A DNA stretch of 64,000 bases from Macrophomina tecta (Eukaryota; Ascomycota; Dothideomycetes; Botryosphaeriales; Botryosphaeriaceae): assembly GCA_024180945.1 (NCBI GenBank), contig JAKSGN010000006.1:124001-188000 (forward strand), read 5' to 3'. Below, one piece after another: positions 29,601 through 36,064 of this stretch. Under the pieces are notes generated by a model. The model saw only the letters and a list, made by a program, of their open reading frames with translations, made no database searches and had not been told where the DNA came from. The position numbers were made by a program, and so were the translations under genes. Each line of letters begins with the position of its first letter. Position 1 is the stretch's first letter.

Positions 29601-32184
29601 CCTAGACATCGAGGTGGATCCCTGTGCACAGGGTTTCCAGCCTGGGCAGTTCGATATCGTACTTGCCGCCAACTGCATCCACGCTACGCGGCGGATGAAA
29701 GAGACAGTGGGTAATATGCGCTCCCTACTGCGGCCTTCAGGAGTGATGCTGCTGTTCGAGTCTACTCGCCAGTCAGCTATCTCTGACTGCACCTTTGGCT
29801 TCACAGATGGATGGTGGAGATTCGAGGACCTGGATTTGAGGCCTGACTACCCACTGATGCCGTTCGATACCTGGAGAAGTCTTTTGATGGACAATGGCTT
29901 CGTGTCGGTTGACCGTACCGACTGCCTTGAAGGAGCGCTCGAATCCTCCGCAATCATCGTCGCTCGCAACGCTCCGACTGCGAGTGACTCTCCGGAGGGC
30001 CCGTCGGAAGTGATCCGGGCAGATGCCGCGTACATGGTCACTGGAGGCAACAGTGGCCTGGGGCTCGTGGCTGCCAGGGCTCTTGTAGATGCCGGTGCCC
30101 GCCACATTGTACTGCTTTCCAGATCCGGGGAGATAAGGAAGGACGACGCGCATCTCTGGCTTCAACTTGCCTCAGCGGCCACCAACCTTGGAGTCAAATT
30201 AGTCCACCTCTCATGCAACGTCGGAGATGGTGATGCGTTAAACCAAACAGTGGCTTCGCTGCGCGCTCAGGGCTGTCCTGAAATCCGAGGCGTGGTTCAT
30301 GCGGCAGGTGTGCTCGATGATGCACCCTTCCGCCAGCAGTCCAAAGAAACACTCACTGCCGTCATCGATCCCAAGGTCACTGGAGCTATCAGCCTTCGCC
30401 AAGCGCTGGTCCCGCAACCCGACTTCATCCTCCTCTTTAGTTCAGCCGCAGGGCTGCTTGGAAGTCCCACCCAGAGCAACCATTGCGCTGCCAACGCCAC
30501 GCTCGATGCGCTAGCCACCCAGTGGCGGAGCGAGGGGCTTCCAGTGATCAGTCTCGCCTGGGGGATGGTACTTGGCTTGGGCACACTGCGGAGGCAACCG
30601 CCAGGCCGCGCAGCGATTGAAAGACTCGGGGGCATTTCACCTGAGCTTGCCTACCAAACCATCTGCGCAACGATCGCAGCAGCCATAGGCTCTAACAACA
30701 ATTCTGGCTATCTCCTTTGCTCTCCCATCCAATGGCCTAAGCTCTTGGTAACCGCTGAACACGCAGATTCGGACAGCGCAGTCAACAGCACTCAGCCTGG
30801 ACATCGGCAGCTCTTCTCTACTTACCGCAAGTACCTCTCACTCCAACGACAGCTGGAACCCAAGCAGCGGAGAATAAGTAGAAAGAGCGCAAGATCTGCA
30901 ACGAAGCCAACTTCGACCCCTTCTTTCTCCAAGCCCACCCAGCAGGCGGCAGTACCTAGCCAGGAATCCATCGCCAGCACAATTCGCAACATACTCGCGG
31001 ATGTGACGGGCACAAAATTACCGGAAATCGAGCCTGACTTGCGCTTTGAGAACCACGGCGTCGACTCACTAAGTGCCATGGAGCTGGGCAACAGGCTCAA
31101 CGCCGCCTTCCCGGGCCTGAGCATATCGCCCATGGCCCTCAACGGCTTCCCAACGCTGAGCTCTCTGAGTCACCACATCCACCGCGAGCTGGCGCGCGCA
31201 AACCGCGAGCAGCACAGTGATGGCCACCTCCCCGCATCTCCAGAGGGTGAGCAGCAGCATCAGCAAGCCCAGAACCTTGTCGACCTGAACGACGTGCCCG
31301 ACGACGGCCGTCCCGAAACACCCATCGGCATCGTCATCCACGGTGGGGCGGGCGAGGTCAGCCACGTCAAGCATCTGGCCGCCAGACTGAGCTTCAAGGT
31401 CGTCGGCGTGCGACAGACGGACGATGTCCCCGCGGGCTGCGTCGTCACGATGGCAGCGCATTACATCCGCGTGCTAGAGCGCGCGGGCTTGCTTGGGTGC
31501 GACCGCCGCCGCGTCCAGCTGATGGGTTACTCGTTTGGCGGCTGCGTCGCCTGGGAGATGGCGCGCCTGCTCGAGATGAAGAAGCCCGGTGGCGACGCCC
31601 CTAGGCAGCCCGAGCGCCTGCTGCTGCTCGACGGCGGGCCCACGACGGACGTCTCGATGGAGAATGTGCTCGGCTGCAGCGCGCCGCTGGACGGCGCCGA
31701 GGACGGCGTCGCCGCTCTGGCGATCCGTCTGATGGGCGCGCTGCTGCTGGCTAGCGGCGCCAAAGTCATCGGCACATCCGACATCGTAGCCACATTGCAA
31801 CAGGTCGGGCTGGTCCCTGCATGCAAAGACGCTGGCGTCGATAAAGACGAAGACCGCGAGCAGAAAGGCCCCTTCGACCTTGGCCTCATCGAGCGCACCA
31901 CCCGCGACGTCATTGCCCGCCTACCGCCGTCCCTCCGGGGCGCGCCACTGCAACGCTTGACGGACCTCTTCGCCGGCAACATGGCGGCTTACGACCGCTA
32001 CCTCGCCTTTCACCTCGCAGGCAAAGCGCCCTGCTTCAATGGGCCGGTCTGGATCGCGCGGTCCAAGGGCGTGCCGAGGGATGAGGGCTATAGACACCGC
32101 GCACAGCTGTGGTTGGACTCGGATCATTATGCATTTATGGACTTGCCGGAGCTGGCAGATGCCATTCAGGCTTTGGTAGCTTGA
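14644..32184 (+). CDS. Multimodular type I polyketide synthase PKS-B with terminal thioesterase, 5846 aa
   Basis: Modular polyketide synthase with no introns. The first 660 residues hold a degenerate region with a DH-to-KR linker-like YVEW motif at about 280 and a Gly/Asp-rich stretch at about 478-495. MT1 at 660-905 (LEVGAGTGG), a KR-like remnant at 905-1150 and an ACP (AGIDSL, Ser1230) complete a KS-less module. Module two: KS 1333-1763 (Cys1501), AT 1796-2090 (GHSIGE Ser1890, RPFH), DH (His2195, HVVRRRPILP with Arg for Gly; Asp2363), MT2 2770-3025, KR (GGTGGIG; His3198 in place of Tyr), ACP Ser3362. Module three: KS 3455-3900 (DTACSAS Cys3631, EGHLTGT), no AT, DH (HVVKGAPTAP His3954; Asp4129), ER 4440-4770, MT3 4850-5105 (LEVGAGTGATT), KR (GGNSGLG; His5280 in place of Tyr), ACP Ser5475. 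TE at 5560-5846 has GYSFGG Ser5630, Asp5663 in LLLLDGG and His5828. The TE marks this protein as the last in the line. The product is probably a reduced, methyl-branched chain; its structure cannot be predicted from the sequence. Confidence 0.95.
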   Translation: MAEPEDVSHMLASLNNMAFLAADAYTSQQHASAKDVQSLSEVIFHLNNIQSILNDDAHCHRANDLEYLVDIREDEKLVAYGPDDRTPLLTAGITAATELIASNENESTKFHAEPVPVDLVGALAGVGREERAAFDERLFAHIFNRIVARALAGPAIVTAANWILVDRFAFDHQHLHLRNLTSWKRRIFASGLSSLHEASLQLLFHLDPCEAAAGPDAGAVGVSVVLHAVLPGTLRSGTERLLLWNGHAKVAAASPTSGKTKEKVPTLTLRPRYVEWIYVGDVPSSPTATPYFPSLSPSPSHSTHHSSGKRHHFLLLQGSTSGLMDELHAKLKSGGSEVKRSDIRSVFHTSSTHPLGGFGQEETAVVIDMASIIAADDNDDRFGATSSSAILCQELCERLASATSGGLRVILVTQGVLAVPGYEDRQVEADCLGAAELVGHYTGGALDVWQIDVDARAATSEGSEALGRLLVLGGGGVGGGGDDDDSGGSVFAADGRGKGSTAKIAALRGGSKLFRPVWVESARILDAAGAGDEASLMLMAPFQASFRERQQVFEMERLLADACTGALRSVVEPEVFEGAFRKLDRLAERSLAAAIAAIERQGLESSVPAYFKGLLERYRHGKDSKHSGMADEAETWQAELAELSAECPQLRPSVSLLANVLGRHRDVLLGRLAPLDVLFGKHGSGAAAIGSAGHQDRGAAADVYDEAVLARVHKSVVEATVSRLCELPSASGRRLRILEVGAGTGGTALPVLRLLQRRHPGCCAEYAFTDLGAHFVNAFARRYRHEFPFLRTRALDIGQHPSRQGFAAGEYDVVICVNVLHATPSVETTLAHVHSLLAAGGVLILQEITTQMSAFLDATFGLTEGWWAASPSDSFRPSGYPTLEPRAWHQALHRTGFVWTAGTPSGGALDQQAVFVAQKSPIGTAADALAARRPEESDGWYVLVGERGNPMTALAAQELIEAFDARRLIWLRFGVGEVVTPRAQDEEDRAVQLAYDAGVDLQVFEGNRETSGITTAGVRSLLEGGRVQGVVWVIGDRGGAGSPTATFSALQQLHVDLDRLDRIPRRLVVLHGVAYEGDCPLQDAVESFVRFRRGRLGLPTLLARWPLGEESNISSRVARSTVAAAIRCCDLQSKRVAILDFVGTWREAQSGQQKIKMGEIEALATCGTIPDVNQHSQATSGTKDVTAARPSSVPSIGTITAAVIAEAEALLGSSASLDADDPLMQAGIDSLAVVELRTGLKRLFPSAPLPSTYIYEFATARAIGEAIADMLSEVEQEEEVAGAEAPRAAPSPPVMAPSQTAKETSLPRIAPSHCSASAQSKVGEPLFDDKDHKIAVVAMDCRMPGGLNSSDEFWEGLKLGKDAMVDIPLSRFDVDEVYDDDVDALPKGRTYVRRGGFLERAEHFDRSRFSIPEVQLQQMDPQQRILLETVDSALKDAGYTRKDMLGRDASVYIGVSCKDWAKVAPLDGAFIGTGAAAAIVSNRISFELGLSGTSMSIDTACSSSLVAVDLAVQALRLGRTDMAVAGGVNMILHPDPYVVFCQNKMLSPDGVCKTFDRDAKGYVRSEGCGVVILKRLSDALRDGNPVLGVITGSCSNQDGRSTNISAPSGKAQQEVVRKALRDARRQPDEVDFVELHGTGTALGDPVEVHSLKAVFGSKYKAPTEGVRARPLYLGAVKTNIGHPEAAAGIAGLIKCLWVVQQRQVPPNIHLDNINPQIEFDGFEMARLPQRVEEVGRGPQRAVVAGCSSFGFGGTNVHVIVESPPPQARKRELKQIEKSREEKADALARAPHDEMLVVAFTGQGSQFASMAKELYGEDGVFAAAVDHCVDISSRWIAPGDLRKALLEPGVDATEVIAPAHVSQPSLFVMEYAIYQSLLARGIQVDAVLGHSIGEIVAAVVSGCLSLEEGLRLVCHRGMAMEEADVTGTMYAVMLPHTTIQAAIDLLGLGTSVAVAAVNGSNLTTVAGLHEALQRLLQHLGDSIIRAPLKVSRPFHSPLMVRCVESFTERIGSLSARLPVSVRFWSTVTATEMSVAPDVDYWVRHALQPVLFEPAVRAVSEAFAGRVRVLEVGPKSVLCDMMRRWASVPAGLPASCALLGWSSVAAKSGASLATLEAAVAANKQHFEKRGDVYEDGEEGDCGNNIVLVGPGPRDGFFPWRRGYHALITRPEILHLDADTCAVRFRVNHRALQLVADHVVRRRPILPGAAVFDLALGGYQVLHGLHPLDALPVELRDAVISRPVVLAADMEPPWLQLTYKGSDSSVRLMSAVDTSHEFVEHANATIVHVEPTRRGQRLRLQTIRSRCTQTVDVADLRAKLAARGLVYGPQFQAMVRAQRRDGECLAELRLPPSGSSGYVVHPGVLDSAMQTCAATLSSMAGSDAFAVGSLGRLRVCAFMGEHRSDAFVVAWSRVVSSTADCYEANVDVCDTCGNILFSLESLRLVRVSSQVALITSPRCLYLTEWAPLQPPPGESLRAASSARLPEVAAINLGQVLGILTGPGSARRGPVATFRDALRAACGAVDITLHSATSPAANTLVHACSPTESAFTVTSQLCRLFQAVTEMPALADLRTIIVVTFGSQSVCEDDICNSPEASAAWGLMRSARLEFPTLRLVTIDVDVSDSARKQAWAVLDAVLDASEDEVAWRDARRYVPRLTDPGFQGLEDETIDLMSPAFGFSIDAALPPSLDLNIAVPVDVDDAELARVRRGYALVNSLALQSLIQGAASVGSESDVAPVVRPLWRRYRNMSTSSIQVDLVPPVIEDATAWIDDAIEGHPEVTSELVMLKSLYGQHGLVFRGERDPLELLFRTDRHTETKGIYSESFYARYYNSVVTYVLSALVQPQRRKLRILEVGGGSGSTTRRMLETVAALEIEVDYHFTDISETFIRKASSSGELNAPGARVTYGMFDAERDPRLQGLASSSFDLIVAVNVIHATRVLKETMTNLRQLLRPRGVVILSEITRPSAMTDASFGMTEGWWRFDDKDLRPEYPLMEPARWESLLLSTGFDQVRTLENPKAGESQAVIVAQASSSSLIDVTRDHVQEPGERGVYVVAGGTGGIGLLTAIVLLEQGCRRIYLLSRSGNVSSNSTHLWDRLMAVADVDQVVKVTCDVSSAVQVAEVFAGIRQRGEWVEGVIHSAGALSDAMLRNQTCGSITTVFAAKVEALRHLHSCSLEEPRLRHFVIYSSCAALLGSPGQSNHAAANAFLDSFAAYRRSCGLPGLSIQWGTVSGIGEAARKGANKLAVKFGHGQVSEIEAESYLKAVFASDHTNVLPGPICISPFNWATFSKMRTRVPSLVSAFSVMPKSAPSRPVDATTAAQAVSVPVTGGNAVSLVETVQSCVEATIGTRMPSVSSTFFDVGMDSLSAIEFRNRLQSKLGAGVKLSASLVFDYPTLGRLQDYLEALPELMAITAQTEQQPLVPPAQATPTAETSPQQQQYQSPSPKISSMIYSVPQVVDKVVSVVGMDARLPHANTVEDLWNLLLSGEDPFRDIPFSRWDLDDNFYSPKSADGKATGRSYVKQGAFLGPDQLEWFDNSFFGISNAEARTMDPNQRLLLEVSYQALADAGYTRDSLRGQNVGVFVGFMNYDSFFLASGGDAGAFTASSASPAVLSNRVSHALGLEGPSCTLDTACSASLYALHSAISALRSGQCDAAVVAGVNVMMSPAAFVAECAAGMLSASQRCRPLDDTADGFARGEGCVAIVLQRRADATAQGRYIHADILGSAIGHDGTTVNLTSPNGPAQARVVKRALQDAGASPSSIAFVEGHLTGTVLGDPIEFSALRSVFGTPAAQENRSAPLHLGAIKSNLGHLEGVAGIAGLVKAILSLKHRVMPPIARLKKLNRHLDTQGFNVNIPGSGSIGLVPSSSSGSELRCGVSSFGFSGANAHIVLEAASATQCGSVARARHVFSRNYCPLRRSGSHALLGRLLPGENSLASGGEHEILIGHRLFALLEQHVVKGAPTAPGAMFVELAASVIAGTGPLPSAHLQEIVFAAPLAVSSPRSKKVLISHETDGRFIISWTTVDEQAEEGGESHVAAYGQFKGPANLPSPDERNGLIARLQRHRESCKNVVDMHAVWKQLEGFGIYYGGLFRSLQRAYTSINERAALAYGHISLGENGEDGFLAHPALLDSAMQLCAAAVLAKLSAEVQSGGNAVRTFLPFAMTGIRFWAPQPRHSRVREFAAISEVLSVGSADVRARLSVFDEERNPIFDIDEVIFRPVGANGEDPSPIRSESKLPDALHTVCWARMSRAPELEAVAQPCVLVVEDEQDLGFLRPKLPSSVTVALLQDYKSTDTPSQTLYYLPSTSGSAADLCASALGLLNTVIDSTSLAGSASPSIWMFSRASQVVPVVHPQQAALWGLARSISLEDARDVRIGLVDLVTNKSDRAADREDMLANVPKLLGRMAAPSRPLSELAWNAEIDTWFAPRLVPDRLCELNAPTMAIATNGLDSLEAISVVEPDGLVELGDEQLSIRVGAVGINFHDVLFAAGGLQHGSSALGADFAGTVEAVGAGVHHVAPGDVVFGMAEACMRSVVRCNARLVRKLPEGLSMVDAAALPTVFATAYHCLVELAQLQSGQMILVHTATGGLGHLIISIAQARGARIAATAGSEEKRAYLCESLGLESSMVSTSRDPRAFAAQLKHLAGQVDVVINTLSGEYIPESLRLLKRDGRFIETGKVSIWSRDQVASFNPDIVYHTVDLDITGSASVGLMDTFLSRLAEGVVDGSVQPPPVTVFEYPTQLRDAFRYVRTARHIGKVVLRMPSTAIPRTLAAANTCPGFSPPDVPADFDQVRYQEGIEKVTQFAARQLHTAVGRLAEHEVDNRWQKLFGRYANQEVRTNGAEKEISIEEIIKEWPEVRPEARLVGLMEGKVEDLFKGRVDAPALLFSEEAMEIVEGFYVGSLALDYYNTVLRETLASLLRGRPSSRKIRILEVGAGTGATTAKLLPALESLEFEYVFTDVSSVFLKKAKRDMGRRVPATGSMVYDILDIEVDPCAQGFQPGQFDIVLAANCIHATRRMKETVGNMRSLLRPSGVMLLFESTRQSAISDCTFGFTDGWWRFEDLDLRPDYPLMPFDTWRSLLMDNGFVSVDRTDCLEGALESSAIIVARNAPTASDSPEGPSEVIRADAAYMVTGGNSGLGLVAARALVDAGARHIVLLSRSGEIRKDDAHLWLQLASAATNLGVKLVHLSCNVGDGDALNQTVASLRAQGCPEIRGVVHAAGVLDDAPFRQQSKETLTAVIDPKVTGAISLRQALVPQPDFILLFSSAAGLLGSPTQSNHCAANATLDALATQWRSEGLPVISLAWGMVLGLGTLRRQPPGRAAIERLGGISPELAYQTICATIAAAIGSNNNSGYLLCSPIQWPKLLVTAEHADSDSAVNSTQPGHRQLFSTYRKYLSLQRQLEPKQRRISRKSARSATKPTSTPSFSKPTQQAAVPSQESIASTIRNILADVTGTKLPEIEPDLRFENHGVDSLSAMELGNRLNAAFPGLSISPMALNGFPTLSSLSHHIHRELARANREQHSDGHLPASPEGEQQHQQAQNLVDLNDVPDDGRPETPIGIVIHGGAGEVSHVKHLAARLSFKVVGVRQTDDVPAGCVVTMAAHYIRVLERAGLLGCDRRRVQLMGYSFGGCVAWEMARLLEMKKPGGDAPRQPERLLLLDGGPTTDVSMENVLGCSAPLDGAEDGVAALAIRLMGALLLASGAKVIGTSDIVATLQQVGLVPACKDAGVDKDEDREQKGPFDLGLIERTTRDVIARLPPSLRGAPLQRLTDLFAGNMAAYDRYLAFHLAGKAPCFNGPVWIARSKGVPRDEGYRHRAQLWLDSDHYAFMDLPELADAIQALVA

Positions 32185-32898
32185 GAGCCCTCTTGGTGTA
32201 CCTCCTTTCCATGTGCTTTTTGGCTCGTAGCATCTATGTGCTCTCTCCTGATGGTGAAGGATTGTGTTCATATGCTTTTTTGCTGGTCAATGTAGATTTG
32301 AGATTATACGTTCTAGACACTGTAGGAATTGTATATATTGCCGATCTATTCACAGATTTTAATGTCTGCGTTCAGAAGCTCCGAAATTCCCGCCGCGCAG
32401 GAGCAGGTTTGCCCACTGGACAAGCCAAGACATATTGCTCGGCGAGAGTATGAGCAGGGAACAGCTCAGTCAGTGGGTTACATACAGATATGCCTGCCTT
32501 TGGGAGGAGCGAGGGCCGACTCTTCGTATTATTCCGTTCAGGCAAGTACACTGGATTCAGAATTTGCATCATCAAGCTCAACGAGCACATTAGGATGGGT
32601 TAAAAAACGCCGAGCAACATACAATCATCCCGGATCAACCCGCCATCCACGCTACTGGAGCCTTTCCGGGCTGCGGACTGACTCGCGTGTGCAAAGGCGC
32701 TCCGACAGCAGTGACAACGCCCGGGTCATGACACAGCTTGCAGCCAGCTTACGGACGGGCCTCCTCATGGGCCTGGCATATCTATCTGCATGCTCCACCT
32801 GCGCAAGCTACAATGATGGGATATAGAGTGGCGCTCAATCATTTAAAGAGAGTTGCGGGGCATTTTCTTCCCATTAACGTTGTCCATTTGTCCCCACG
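32185..32898. other. Intergenic region between PKS-B and the P450 gene
   Basis: 714 bp containing the PKS-B 3' untranslated region and the P450 promoter. Open frames here are short and unlike proteins. I see no RNA gene or repeat. Confidence 0.5.
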
Positions 32899-34779
32899 AT
32901 GGGCCCCTATTCCATAACCGTGTACACGGCGCTTTCGTGTCTCTTCGGCTATGTAAGGCCGCCTCTCTCCCTTTGATAAGACTATCTGACCGTGAGCACA
33001 TAGCTGTTGTGCAGACTTACATACAATTTGTTCCTTCACCCCCTTGCCCGCCTTCCTGGCCCATGGACTGCTGCGCTCGGAGACCTCTGGTTCGCTTCTC
33101 ATTGGTGAGCATCCTCAAGCGCCTAAGATGAATGGTTGTGGCTCATTTTGTTAGGCTGAGCGGTACTTGGCATCGAGACATAGAAGCGCTCCATCGCAAA
33201 TATGGTATGTCTATTCTCCCGGACGCAGGACTACACTTCTGAGACTTCGTTTGCGTTTACAGGGCCTGTTGTTCGTGTTGCCCCGAATGAACTCTCTTTC
33301 TGTGGCGTTCAATCCATCAAAGACATCTACGGCACTCGCCAGTATACTGCGCCCACTTTCTTCAAGAAGTGCAGAACCTTTTATCTTCAGTCGGACGTCA
33401 AATATCCCTCTATCGTGAGGAACACCCTATGTGGCATCAGGCTGCAGTGGAAACTAACGTGTTCAAGGGAACGGAGGTTGATCCGGTGAAGCATCACGAG
33501 CTTCGGAAGATGATCTCCCCTGGATTCAGTCCACCAACATTAAAATCGCAGGGTTATATCATCGCTGGATATGTCAACACGTTGGTGCAGCAAATTCAGG
33601 AACGTAGCGGCCAGCCTCTAGAGATGAACCGTTGGTTTTTGTGGTTTACATTTGACGTCATCACTGACCTGGTGTTCGGAGAATCCCTAAAGAACGTCGA
33701 AAGAGGTGAGCCTTGTGCATGGATGTGTGGGGGGGCCAGGGCTGATCACAGTGAACAGGCGAGCCCGACCAGTGGCTCACGATGCTCCAAGGAAGTGGAC
33801 CCGTCCTGGCCGTCGCTTACATCCTGAGACGGCAGCCCAAAGCAGTCATCGCCATCCTCAGGCGGCTGCTGGCCAATAAAAAGAGCGCCGAGATGCGAGC
33901 ATACCACGTCCGAATGAGCCAGGAAATGGCGAAGCGGCGAATCGCCAAAGGCGCAATGGACCGCGAGGACATTTTCAATCACCTCGTCGGCGAGGGCTCG
34001 AAGCCACTAGATCCAGAAGTTCTCGCGTTACAGGGCCCGACACTCATCGGCGCTGGGTCAGAGACAACCTCTTTGACCCTCATGATGACCACTTACCACC
34101 TTCTTCGCAATCCAGACAAGTTGGCCGTGCTCCAAGACGAGGTCCGCAGCGCTTTCAGCAATCGCGGACAAATCGACAGCGAGAGCACCAAGTCTCTCCG
34201 TTACCTTAATGCCGTCATCGAGGAAGCGCTGCGCCTTACTTCTCCGGCCTCTTTTGGGCTACCTCGCATTTCACCCGGCGCTGTGGTTGATGGAATATGG
34301 GTTCCACAAGGGGTAAGTCATAAAACCTAGTTGCAACGAGTTCGCCAGCCCTGATCAATGTGTCACGTATCAGACTAGAGTCTTCGTGGCTGAAAATGTG
34401 ACCGCTCGAGATCCGCGGTACTTCCTGCACCCGGAGGAATTTCATCCAGAAAGGTGGCTGCCCAGAGACCATCCACTGTACGATAGCAGGTTCGAAAATG
34501 ACGTCAAGGAAGCGTCGAAACCGTTCTTAGTGGGGCCACGAGCTTGCTTGGGAATGCATCTTGCATATCTGGAAATGCGGTATGTCCAACCTGCGCTCCC
34601 AGTCTGGGGGGGTTCTGACGTCTTTTTTTATATTCAGGCTTTGCATATCCAACCTTGTCTGGCAGTTCAATTGGACGCTTGGTGAAGAAGGCGCAGAATT
34701 TGAAAAGAACACAAAGCTGCTGGGATTGTGGCGTCCCGCAACATTGCCCGTCACATATGAGCCAGTCAAAAGAGAGTGA
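32899..34779 (+). CDS. Cytochrome P450 monooxygenase, 498 aa, eight exons
   Basis: Membrane-anchored haem monooxygenase, probably a tailoring oxidase for the PKS product. Exons: 32899-32952, 33004-33104, 33155-33204, 33263-33414, 33468-33705, 33759-34312, 34374-34579, 34638-34779, totalling 1497 nt in one frame. The N-terminus is a hydrophobic anchor followed by [15 protein letters not shown], the usual proline hinge. Next come the I-helix GAGSETT, the K-helix EEALR (ExxR), PEEFHPERW, and the haem loop [10 protein letters not shown] with the Cys ligand. The length fits fungal class II P450s. The acceptor of intron 4 (AAG at 33465-33467) is the least certain site, but the CTAAC branch point just before it and the restored DPVKH motif support it. 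The gene is 0.7 kb downstream of PKS-B on the same strand. A CYP family cannot be assigned without a search. Confidence 0.9.
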
Positions 34780-36064
34780 AAATGGCGGAGCAATGGATCG
34801 GCCCAACGAACCATCAGGCTGGCCTATATGGACAATAAGTTATTCAGTGGCCTGCTCTGTTCACTGTTCGATAGGCCATGCACTATTCTTCGGCAAATTT
34901 ACGAGGTTCGCACGAATGCTGATTATTGAGAACAAACCAAATGCTGAATGAAGGTGCTTCGGTCCATGCCACGGGCCGCTTGTTCTCTAACTCGGCCCGT
35001 TGCGCTATTCGAGCCGCCAGGGCAGTGTGAGATGGAAGTTTGGACACTCGGCGGCAACGAATTAGCATTTACTCGACTAGTCTGAAAAGTCGTTACCGCA
35101 AAGTCTCGAAACTGTAGTCACCCTGCCAGCCGCATCAAACCATAGCCTCTCAGCGCGTTCCGCGAGATGGGCCGAATATGATGCATATCCCAGCACATAA
35201 GGCTTGCAGTCCTCGCTAGCGCCGAGCAAGGGCGGTCGCCTCCAAAGTCGCCGCGCAAATATTGGAAAGTCGCCGGTGAAACACCTGGACGCCGGCGGTG
35301 AGCTACCTGTGATACGAATGCCGCCACGAAAATTGATTCCGGTGAATAACTGAGTCAGCATACGGGTCACTACGATGGACTCATGTCACGACCTACGCAT
35401 GAAGGCAGTGTTGTCACGGTGCTGGTCCGCACGCTATCCCTTATGTACTTGCGAAACCGTCCAGACGTAGTAATTAATCATTTGACGTTGAATACATGTG
35501 ACGTGTCCACAAATACACCACGGCATTTTTCCAATATCTCATGCCTGCGTCAAAACTACGAGTTGGTTGGCTGAGCTCCATTTGTGAGGCGAAGGATATT
35601 GCATGCGTTACGTTGCTATATTCATGGCCCAGTACCCTGACTCAAGCCTAGACTATGCATCAGTGAAATGTACAGCAGGCCTCTCAGCGTTAAAAATGGC
35701 GTGCGTTTACATCCTCGTTAAGCTCGGGCAGGCACAAGCATTGGCCTCTCGTCGTGGGGCATGGAGTCGCCCGGAATTAATGTCCGGCCTTTCCCACCCA
35801 GAAAGTTGTATCGAGGCTTCCCCAGCGAATCTTGCCCGGATCTGGCATGGCATAGAGCGGAATTTGTGTATGTCCGGCGCTGCTCCACCTGGTCTTATGG
35901 TTGGGCTCCATGGGCCCCCCTAGGCCTCTCCCGAATTTTCCCTTTTGATCCCGTACTTGAAGTCTCCTTTTCCCTTCGCGTGCCATTGAAACAAGCTTGA
36001 CCCTCTCAGGACCTCCCGGCAATGCCTTTGCCTACCGTCATATGAAATCGACGTCAATACAACC
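34780..36064. other. Intergenic region between P450 and MFS genes
   Basis: 1285 bp. Short open frames on both strands lack family motifs and sensible composition. No repeat or RNA gene was recognised. It should contain the MFS promoter. Confidence 0.5.

Noticed and set aside
1063..32184. Reading the two synthases as ordinary iterative fungal HR-PKSs
   Set aside because: Each protein has two KS domains and internal ACPs between modules, which a single-module iterative enzyme does not have. Iterative use of an individual module cannot be excluded.
32109..32826. Short plus-strand frames after PKS-B
   Set aside because: They overlap the PKS-B end in another phase or lack any domain. They are best seen as 3' untranslated and promoter DNA.
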